Source: Anaerolineales bacterium | GTDB taxonomy: Bacteria > Chloroflexota > Anaerolineae > Anaerolineales > E44-bin32 | Length of the DNA: 12,203 nucleotides | Assembly (NCBI GenBank): GCA_011772595.1 | Contig: WVZH01000268.1 | Span: 10,996 to 23,198 of the forward strand | Reading direction: 5' to 3' | Translations under genes and position numbers: made by a program | Notes under the pieces: generated by a model | Database searches by the model: none | The model's input: the letters and a program-made list of their open reading frames with translations, nothing else | Told to the model about the DNA's origin: nothing | Shown: piece after piece, positions 7,146 through 12,203 of the stretch | Numbering within the stretch: the stretch's first letter is position 1 | Layout: every line of letters begins with the position of its first letter

Positions 7146-7198
7146 GTCCTCCTCGTTTTGGACAGAATATACTTCACTCAAAATCTCACGAGGAGGAC
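7146..7198. repeat. Perfect 11-bp inverted repeat with 31-nt spacer
   Basis: GTCCTCCTCGT (7146-7156) and ACGAGGAGGAC (7188-7198) are exact inverted copies. They lie in the predicted leader of the membrane glycosyltransferase gene, between its candidate promoter and its start. The repeat may be an operator or an RNA stem. In the minus-strand RNA one arm carries CCTCC, complementary to Shine-Dalgarno sequences, and the other GAGGAGG. Function is unknown. Confidence 0.7.
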
Positions 7199-7230
7199 GG
7201 TGCCTCACGAAAGTAAAATGCAGAAGGGGC

Positions 7231-7259
7231 AGTATATCGATTAAAACCACCAACAACAA
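7231..7259 (-). promoter_or_regulatory. Candidate promoter for the glycosyltransferase-sulfotransferase-flippase cluster
   Basis: On the minus strand a -35-like TTGTTG (7254-7259) and a -10 TATACT (7231-7236) are separated by 17 nt. Transcription would start near 7224, giving a leader of about 160 nt that contains the 11-bp inverted repeat. The -35 is only a partial match. Confidence 0.45.
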
Positions 7260-7455
7260 GGATGAAAAGGTATGCGCACAGGTATTCTTCCCTGTGAAAC
7301 AGTGTTACCCGGCGATTCACATCACAGCTGCTCAAAAGGCAAACTCTCGCTGCCATCAGATTTACCAGAAATAATCAGCCTGAACTCAATCGTGCAAGGC
7401 TATGTCAATTCGCTTCGGTGAAGATTTAATCCTAAATTCCTCCCAGAAGGGGGGC

Positions 7456-8436
7456 TCAATTAAAGTCCCTGGCAGTCGAAGCTTTCGTTCTTTCTTTTTC
7501 CTCAAATTCCATCTTACGCAACCGATAGGAGACTTCTTCTGTGAGGCGACGATTCTTGGCGATCAAATCCGCCAGCATCCCTAAGAGAAAGGTCAGAAAT
7601 CCCAGAACGATCAGAATGGAGGCAACGATAAGCGACTGGACATGCCCCGCACCGTCGCCGATAGCAAAGTAATAACCGAAACGAAGGAGGAGGAAAATGC
7701 CAAAGATCACCGGGAATATACCCACGGTGATGAACACGCGCAATGCCTCATACATGAGGAAGATCCGCAGGATCGTGACCGCCGAGCGGAGGACGTACCT
7801 GGGTACGCTTTGAATGAGGCGAGATGCGCGGAGTTGCTGGTTTGTTTTTACTGGGACTGATGTGATGCTAATCCCTTTCTTGCCTGCTTGTATGATCGTC
7901 TCCAGGGTGTACGTGTAACTCGAAAACACCGCCAACTGCAGAGCAGCTTCCCGTGAGAAAGCCCTGAATCCGCTTGTGGCATCGGGGATACCTGTTCCTG
8001 AAGCCCAGCGCACCACCCAACTGCCCGCTCTTTGCAGGATCTTTTTTAGTCTCGAAAAATGGGCGATGGTCTCAACCTTGCGATCACCGATGACGATTTC
8101 GGCTTCCCCATCGAGAATTGGACGCGTCAGATCATCGACGCATTCCCCTGCATACTGATTATCCCCATCCGTATTCACGATGACATCGGCACCGAGCTTA
8201 AGCGCCTCTTCCAATCCCCACGCAAAAGCATGAGCCAGGCCGCGGTTCAGAGAGGACCTGCGAACGTGATGGACGCCATGTTCTCGAGCAACACGTGCCG
8301 TATCATCGGTACTACCATCATCGATCACAAGATACTCGACTGTGTCAAATCCGGGGACTCGCTCGGGAAGATCCCGGATCGTATCAGGCAAGGTCGCAGA
8401 TTCGTTAAAACATGGAATCTGTATGATCAATTTCAC
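7456..8436 (-). CDS. Family 2 glycosyltransferase with C-terminal membrane anchors (polyprenyl-phosphate sugar synthase type)
   Basis: This enzyme likely moves a sugar from a nucleotide donor to polyprenyl phosphate on the cytoplasmic face, giving a lipid-linked donor for GT-C transferases. The GT-A domain fills about residues 1-220. It has the N-terminal IPCFNE, the nucleotide-binding VIDDGSTDD (about 37-45), the metal-binding NTDGDNQY (about 88-95) and DATSGFRAFSREA (about 152-164). Two hydrophobic segments follow (about 225-260 and 265-293), then a charged tail. This is the DPM1/GtrB-like layout, and 326 aa is normal. The start is GTG 8436, supported by GGAGG (8444-8448) 7 nt upstream. It precedes the membrane glycosyltransferase cluster on the same strand, which suggests a pathway link. 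Sugar specificity cannot be read from the sequence. Confidence 0.85.
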   Translation of the reverse strand: MKLIIQIPCFNESATLPDTIRDLPERVPGFDTVEYLVIDDGSTDDTARVAREHGVHHVRRSSLNRGLAHAFAWGLEEALKLGADVIVNTDGDNQYAGECVDDLTRPILDGEAEIVIGDRKVETIAHFSRLKKILQRAGSWVVRWASGTGIPDATSGFRAFSREAALQLAVFSSYTYTLETIIQAGKKGISITSVPVKTNQQLRASRLIQSVPRYVLRSAVTILRIFLMYEALRVFITVGIFPVIFGIFLLLRFGYYFAIGDGAGHVQSLIVASILIVLGFLTFLLGMLADLIAKNRRLTEEVSYRLRKMEFEEKERTKASTARDFN

Positions 8437-8668
8437 AGACTTTCCTCCATTCGCAGGTCACGATCGAGCTGACTTTCTGAAGCCCACAAATGATGACTCA
8501 CTACGCATCACACTCAAGAGATTAAGCGGTCTCCGTTTTGAATTTGCACAACCAGAATGCCAGGCTCAAACGAAATACTACTTGGAAGCGTGACATGGCT
8601 TATACATCGTCTGAACACTCGTTGCTACCCTATTGAAACGTATGGCTGGGGATTCCTTTACACCGATG
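8437..8668. other. Intergenic spacer between phoU and the family-2 glycosyltransferase
   Basis: The 232-nt gap holds the strong ribosome binding site of the downstream transferase (8444-8448). I found no convincing promoter, terminator hairpin, repeat or small ORF here. Confidence 0.5.
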
Positions 8669-9334
8669 TTAAACATTCAACTCCTGCATATCCCCTGTGC
8701 TTACGAACACCACCCTCTCAGCAATGTTGGTGACACGGTCACCAATCCGCTCCAGATTGTGGGCACACCACATCAGATATGTAGCACGCTCCACGTTTCC
8801 TGGCTTATCCGCCATGATTTCAACCAACTCATCGTACACTGCCCGATAAAGCTGATCCATCTCATCATCGCGCCTCGCGATGTCTCGAGCGCGTTCTGCG
8901 TCTCGATTGACATAGGCTTTTAAAACATCGTGCAACATATCTTTCGCCAGTTTTGCCATGCGTGGGACATCGATCAAGGGTTTGAGAAGAGGCTCGTCCC
9001 CCATCAAGATCACGGTCTTAGCAATCCCCACCGCGTGATCGGCCATACGTTCCAGATCGACGACGATACTCATTGCTGCCATCACTGCACGCAAATCCTT
9101 TGCTGTGGGTTGCTGTGTAGCGATTAGAGCCAGGCAGGCTTCCTCGATCTTGAACCGCAGTACATTCGTCTCGTCATCGGCCTCGATTATGGCCTGCGCC
9201 AACACCTGATCCCGCCGTTGTAGGCTCTCCAAAGCATTCGAGATCGCATCCGTTACCCGCGTCCCAAGGCGTAAGATATCTTCCTGGATTACCGCAAGGG
9301 CACGATCATACGTTGCCCGTAGCCCTTGAACCAT
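8669..9334 (-). CDS. phoU: Phosphate signalling/transport regulator PhoU
   Basis: PhoU is a cytoplasmic regulator that links the Pst phosphate importer to phosphate-responsive signalling and restrains uptake when phosphate is high. The 221-aa protein is all-helical with two related three-helix units. Each carries the metal-cluster motif: DLERMADHAVGIAK (about 93-106) and NLERIGDRVTNIAE (about 193-206). Length is typical. ATG 9334 is preceded by GGAGG (9341-9345) with 6-nt spacing. It follows pstB by 25 nt on the same strand and is surely co-transcribed with it. No PhoR/PhoB genes are visible in the window. Confidence 0.95.
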   Translation of the reverse strand: MVQGLRATYDRALAVIQEDILRLGTRVTDAISNALESLQRRDQVLAQAIIEADDETNVLRFKIEEACLALIATQQPTAKDLRAVMAAMSIVVDLERMADHAVGIAKTVILMGDEPLLKPLIDVPRMAKLAKDMLHDVLKAYVNRDAERARDIARRDDEMDQLYRAVYDELVEIMADKPGNVERATYLMWCAHNLERIGDRVTNIAERVVFVSTGDMQELNV

Positions 9335-9359
9335 CCCTCACCTCCGTGCCCTCAAGCGG

Positions 9360-10133
9360 CTACCCTACGCGTCCTGTCACGTAGGCCTCAGTACGTTCCT
9401 CCTTCGGCCGTGTGAAAATGTGCGCAGTCTCACCAAATTCAACCAACTCCCCCAACCAGAATAAACCGGTCTTGTCCGATACCCGTGCAGCCTGCTGCAT
9501 ATTATGTGTGACCACGACGATCGTATAGCGTTCTTTAAGCTGTCGCATTAACTCTTCAATCTCCAATGTCGCGATCGGATCGAGCGCTGATGTTGGTTCG
9601 TCCATCAAGATGACCTCGGGCTCGACCGCAATAACTCGAGCGATACACAAACGCTGTTGTTCTCCTAAGGACAGGTCAAGCGCACTGGATTGAAGTTCGT
9701 CCTTCACTTCATCCCAAAGCGCTGCGCGCTGAAGTGATCGCTCTACGACCGCCTTCAATTCATCTCTTGATTCAGATAATCCCAGGATGCGTGGCCCAAA
9801 AGCCACATTCTCGAAAACGGATTGCGGGAAAGGATTCGGCTTTTGGAACACCATCCCGACCCGCTGGCGAAGGTCGACGACGTTCATGCCAGGATGGTAG
9901 ATATCCTCACCGTCTAATAAAACCCTCCCCTCGACCCGAGTGTTGGGAATTGTATCGTTCATTCGGTTTAGGCATCTCAGAAACGTTGATTTCCCACAGC
10001 CCGAGGGACCAATTAGGGCCGTTATCTCACGTTGGAGTATCACCATAGAAATGGTGCTTAAAGCCCTAAAGGATCCATAAAAAAAATCCAAGTCCTCAAT
10101 CGTGAATTTGGCAGTAAGCATATCTCGAGTCAT
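9360..10133 (-). CDS. pstB: Phosphate ABC transporter ATP-binding protein PstB
   Basis: PstB is the ATPase of the high-affinity PstSCAB phosphate importer. Numbered from ATG 10133 (257 aa), motifs are Walker [10 protein letters not shown] (42-50) continuing into the PstB-typical [11 protein letters not shown]-loop [10 protein letters not shown] (94-103), signature region [13 protein letters not shown] (154-166), Walker B VILMDEP (174-180) and switch His 210. The signature reads LSLGE rather than the general LSGGQ. The frame is open to a TTG at 10226, but the extra N-terminal residues do not resemble PstB. ATGs at 10121, 10133 and 10142 are all possible. I prefer 10133 because a -10-like TAAAAT lies exactly 7 nt upstream and no Shine-Dalgarno is well placed for any of them, suggesting a leaderless transcript. 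It is divergent from pstSCA and followed by phoU. Confidence 0.92.
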   Translation of the reverse strand: MTRDMLTAKFTIEDLDFFYGSFRALSTISMVILQREITALIGPSGCGKSTFLRCLNRMNDTIPNTRVEGRVLLDGEDIYHPGMNVVDLRQRVGMVFQKPNPFPQSVFENVAFGPRILGLSESRDELKAVVERSLQRAALWDEVKDELQSSALDLSLGEQQRLCIARVIAVEPEVILMDEPTSALDPIATLEIEELMRQLKERYTIVVVTHNMQQAARVSDKTGLFWLGELVEFGETAHIFTRPKEERTEAYVTGRVG

Positions 10134-10140
10134 CCCCTGC

Positions 10141-10146
10141 ATTTTA
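10141..10146 (-). promoter_or_regulatory. -10 element of the pstB-phoU transcript (leaderless type)
   Basis: TAAAAT on the minus strand (5/6 match to TATAAT) ends 7 nt before the pstB ATG at 10133. Transcription would start at or within a base or two of the start codon. No good -35 box is present. Overlap of the motif with an upstream ATG (10142) is a caveat. Confidence 0.45.
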
Positions 10147-10242
10147 CACCAAGAACCTCTAAGCTGGTGTGAGGAGGTGGTCGAGGGTCGAAACTGACAA
10201 GTCAATTTCCCTGTTCCTCCTTCCAACCTGGGCGAGGAGAAG

Positions 10243-10248
10243 TATAAT
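10243..10248 (+). promoter_or_regulatory. -10 element of the pstSCA transcript (leaderless type)
   Basis: A perfect TATAAT ends 8 nt before the pstS ATG at 10257. Expected initiation falls around 10255-10257, leaving essentially no 5' leader. A GAGGAG (10234-10239) is too far upstream (17 nt) to act as ribosome binding site and would lie upstream of the transcript start. The -35 region (TTCCAA near 10221-10226) is weak, consistent with activator-dependent expression. Confidence 0.6.
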
Positions 10249-10256
10249 CTTTCCCG

Positions 10257-11156
10257 ATGGAGAACTATCAGCGCCGCCAGTCCCTTCTTCCACTCATGCT
10301 CTTCCTGGGAGTCTTCTTCCTCTTCTCCTGTAGCCGTCCTAACGACTCAATCTCGGAAACTCCATCAGCCTCATCATCGATCGAAAATAAAGGCTCAGAT
10401 ACGATCGTTAATCTCGCTCTGGCGTGGGCAGAATACTATCAAACGATCCAACCCACTGTTCGAATTTCCGTCACCGGAGGAGGATCCGGTACCGGAATCG
10501 CCGCATTGATCAACGGCACGGTGGACATCGCCAACGCATCTCGTACGATAAAAGCCGAGGAGCGTGCCAACGCAGAGGAGAACGGTATTTCACCGGTCGA
10601 GTTTGTAATCGCGCGCGACGCCATCGCCATCATCGTGAACCGCGAAAATCCGATCGACCGCATGACAATCGATCAGATTTCTGACATCTATAGTGGAAAG
10701 ATCAACAACTGGGCTGCGTTGGGCGGAGAAAATCGACCCATCGTCCGGCTCTCTAGGGAGACCAACTCCGGGACGCATGTGTACTTCCTCGAGAACGTCC
10801 TCCGTAAAGGCGACAAGAATGACAAGACACTCTTTTCCCCTGATACCCTACTGATGCCCTCCTCGGAGGGTATCAGCGCCGAAATCCGGCAAAATCCGAA
10901 CGCTATCGGGTATGATGGGCTAGGTTACGTTACAGAAGATCTGAAAGTCGTTGCTGTCGCCAAATCGCCTGGCGATTCTTACGTCTACCCTTCCCCTGAA
11001 ACCGTCAACAACAAGCAATATGCAATCGCACGTGATCTTTACATGTACACCGCTGGAGAACCTTCAGAAGTGATCCTGGAGTATCTTGAATGGATCTTGT
11101 CGCCAGAAGCGCAAGAAATTGTTGGGGAACTCGGCTTCGTGCCCATCACACGTTGA
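10257..11156 (+). CDS. pstS: Phosphate ABC transporter substrate-binding lipoprotein PstS
   Basis: PstS is the surface-anchored phosphate-binding protein of the Pst importer. The N terminus has a basic region (RR), a hydrophobic core and lipobox LFSC with Cys at 25, followed by a Ser-rich linker. Phosphate-binding family blocks are present: [37 protein letters not shown] with DIANASR, then [14 protein letters not shown] and the C-terminal [17 protein letters not shown]. At 299 aa it is of usual length for the PstS-like (PBP_like_2) family. The ATG at 10257 is the only start that leaves a complete signal peptide. No well-placed ribosome binding site exists, matching the leaderless promoter proposed upstream. 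pstC follows after 7 nt. Confidence 0.95.
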   Translation: MENYQRRQSLLPLMLFLGVFFLFSCSRPNDSISETPSASSSIENKGSDTIVNLALAWAEYYQTIQPTVRISVTGGGSGTGIAALINGTVDIANASRTIKAEERANAEENGISPVEFVIARDAIAIIVNRENPIDRMTIDQISDIYSGKINNWAALGGENRPIVRLSRETNSGTHVYFLENVLRKGDKNDKTLFSPDTLLMPSSEGISAEIRQNPNAIGYDGLGYVTEDLKVVAVAKSPGDSYVYPSPETVNNKQYAIARDLYMYTAGEPSEVILEYLEWILSPEAQEIVGELGFVPITR

Positions 11157-11163
11157 GGATAGC

Positions 11164-12057
11164 ATGCAGACTCTGAATTGGAGAGAATATGCCGTCACCC
11201 GCCTGATTAAGTTCGCTGGCTATTCGGCGATCTTGTTCGTCGTCATGATCTTCATCTTTCTCCTGCGCGAGGGCTCACCGGCGCTCGGGGAAATTCCACT
11301 ATCCACTTTACTGAGTGAACGCTGGTATCCCATTGAAGATTATTTCGGGATTCTCCCACTCATCGGTGGTTCGATCATCGTCACCGTAGGCGCGACCTTG
11401 ATTGCCGTGCCACTGGGACTCGCATGCGCGATTTTCATCGCCGAGATTGCTCCAAGGTGGGCGCGAGAGGTCCTCAAGCCATTGGTCGAAGTGCTCGCTG
11501 GTCTACCATCTGTGATGTTGGGTTTCCTGGGCATCCTGGTGATCGCACCGGCTGTTCGAGAAATTCTTGACGTTCCCACGGGTTTGACGGCCTTCACGGG
11601 GGCTTTACTGCTTGGTGGTATGGCCATCCCTACCATCGTCAGTGTCGCCGAGGATGCGTTGGACGCGGTCCCACGTACATATCGGGATGCGGCGCTCGCT
11701 ATGGGCGCGACCCAATGGCAAACCATCTGGCGCGTTACCTTACCCGCCGCACGCTCAGGCGTCCTCACAGCAATGATGCTTGGCATCGGTCGCGCCATCG
11801 GAGAAACCATGACGGTCATGATGGTGACTGGAAACGCCCCTGTCATACCTGCAGGGCTTGTGGGTCTGTTCCAACCGGCGCGCACGATGACAGCCACCAT
11901 CGCAGCAGAAATGGGTGAAGTCGCGAATGGGAGCGTACACTACCACGCATTGTTCTTAATCGGAATCGTGCTCTTCCTGATTTCCCTAGCGATTAACCTT
12001 GCTGCCGCTAGAGTGGTGTTCCTACAACGTAAAAGGGCAGAAAGAATCCTATCCTGA
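11164..12057 (+). CDS. pstC: Phosphate ABC transporter permease PstC
   Basis: PstC is one of the two membrane subunits forming the phosphate channel. The 297-aa protein has about six transmembrane helices. The first is near 18-34, followed by the periplasmic stretch with WYPIEDYFGILPLIGGS typical of PstC. The EAA loop YRDAALAMGATQWQTIWRV (about 173-191) contacts PstB, and GRAIGETMTVMMVTGN (about 209-224) is the PstC-type helix motif. ATG 11164 was chosen: GAGG overlapping the pstS stop sits 6 nt upstream. The longer ORF from 11086 would run deep into pstS and adds a non-membrane tail. It is co-transcribed with pstS and pstA. Confidence 0.94.
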   Translation: MQTLNWREYAVTRLIKFAGYSAILFVVMIFIFLLREGSPALGEIPLSTLLSERWYPIEDYFGILPLIGGSIIVTVGATLIAVPLGLACAIFIAEIAPRWAREVLKPLVEVLAGLPSVMLGFLGILVIAPAVREILDVPTGLTAFTGALLLGGMAIPTIVSVAEDALDAVPRTYRDAALAMGATQWQTIWRVTLPAARSGVLTAMMLGIGRAIGETMTVMMVTGNAPVIPAGLVGLFQPARTMTATIAAEMGEVANGSVHYHALFLIGIVLFLISLAINLAAARVVFLQRKRAERILS

Positions 12058-12092
12058 GCACATAAGCATGAGCGACACCATGGAAAAACTTC

Positions 12093-12203
12093 ATGATAGC
12101 CAAACCTAAAGCTCCCAAAAGCGATCGGCGCAGGTGGGTTCAACGCCTGGGTTTTGTCGGTCTATCACTCGCCACACTGCTCACCGTCATGCCTATTGTA
12201 TTA
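12093..12203 (+). CDS. pstA: Phosphate ABC transporter permease PstA (5' part, cut by window end)
   Basis: The last 111 nt are an open frame of 37 codons starting at ATG 12093: MIAKPKAPKSDRRRW, then a hydrophobic helix beginning near GFVGLSLATLLTVMPIV. A basic N terminus followed by a first membrane helix, just after pstC, is what PstA looks like. The frame is closed upstream by a TGA at 12069-12071, so no earlier start is possible except within that short gap. The assignment rests mainly on position, since too little protein is visible for family motifs. The ribosome binding site is weak (GGA about 8 nt upstream). Confidence 0.75.
   Translation, partial: MIAKPKAPKSDRRRWVQRLGFVGLSLATLLTVMPIVL

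Larger units (their letters stand above)
7063..7455. other. Intergenic region between the two glycosyltransferase genes
   Basis: No convincing full-length gene is present in this 393-nt gap. It holds the candidate promoter and inverted repeat listed separately. It also holds a short inverted repeat CACAGG/CCTGTG with an 8-nt loop (7277-7296), and a possible 14-codon ORF (7044-7088, minus) that overlaps the glycosyltransferase start. No U-tract terminator was found after the family-2 transferase stop, so some read-through is possible. Confidence 0.6.

Noticed and set aside
7044..7259. 71-aa minus-strand ORF before the membrane glycosyltransferase
   Set aside because: It spans the candidate promoter and inverted repeat, starts without a ribosome binding site at its first codon, overlaps the real start and has no coherent protein character. 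Only its last 14 codons have a plausible start of their own.
7277..7302. Overlapping small hairpins CACAGG/CCTGTG and CTGT/ACAG as a terminator after the family-2 transferase
   Set aside because: Stems are short, lie about 150 nt past the stop and have no U-tract, so a terminator call is not supported.
10134..10226. N-terminal extension of PstB from TTG 10226
   Set aside because: An AGGAGG lies within this stretch, but the encoded residues do not resemble PstB and would cover the shared promoter region. PstB proteins normally begin a few residues before the xFxIEDLxFxYG block.
11340..11900. 186-aa ORF antisense to pstC
   Set aside because: It is a complementary-strand shadow of a well-supported pstC, rich in Ala/Pro/Thr/Arg as shadows of membrane genes often are, with no ribosome binding site or family signature noticed.
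12068..12109. 13-codon ORF between pstC and pstA
   Set aside because: It ends quickly, has no clear ribosome binding site and overlaps the pstA start; most likely chance.
1..12203. Mobile elements, CRISPR arrays, tRNA/rRNA genes or defence systems
   Set aside because: No transposase, integrase, direct-repeat array, tRNA-like cloverleaf or recognisable defence protein was seen on either strand.

Overview
The window is an ordinary-looking bacterial chromosomal segment of moderate GC (roughly half). It holds eleven complete genes, one partial gene, and unusually readable regulatory DNA. The gene content suggests a member of the Chloroflexota (Anaerolineae-like). The main hints are a RibXY-type riboflavin ABC importer behind an FMN riboswitch, a solitary envelope glycosyltransferase/flippase set, and apparently leaderless pst promoters. 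This lineage call is an inference, not a demonstration.

Region 1 (1-2920, all minus strand) is a riboflavin-uptake operon. A promoter with a consensus -10 box (2892-2897) leads into an FMN riboswitch aptamer (2748-2871). An expression platform of hairpins follows, ending in a strong intrinsic terminator (2613-2644). Then come a permease (ribX), a lipoprotein substrate-binding protein of the NMT1/THI5-like family (ribY), and an ATPase. By sequence alone the transporter looks like a thiamine-precursor, taurine or sulfonate system; the riboswitch is what points to riboflavin or another flavin precursor.

Region 2 (2927-7260, minus strand) is a tight, partly overlapping cluster for envelope or glycolipid work. 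It encodes a large multi-pass GT39/RgtA-like glycosyltransferase, a 58-residue hydrophobic small protein, a PAPS-type sulfotransferase, and a flippase-like membrane protein (LPG synthase TM/AglD family). A candidate promoter and a perfect 11-bp inverted repeat lie in the leader. Directly upstream, with its own strong ribosome binding site, is a polyprenyl-phosphate type family-2 glycosyltransferase (7456-8436). Together these look like a route that makes a lipid-linked sugar, transfers it in the membrane, possibly sulfates a product, and moves lipid across the membrane; the product is unknown.

Region 3 (8669-12203) is the high-affinity phosphate uptake locus, split into two divergent halves. 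pstB-phoU runs on the minus strand and pstS-pstC-pstA on the plus strand; pstA is cut by the window edge. Both halves appear to start with a -10 box only 7-8 nt before the start codon, which predicts leaderless transcripts from the shared 123-bp intergenic region.

No tRNA, rRNA, CRISPR array, insertion sequence or prophage gene was recognised. I did not find a clearly new defence or mobile system. The items most worth following up are the riboswitch expression platform, the leaderless divergent pst promoters, the 58-residue ORF and the inverted repeat before the glycosyltransferase.
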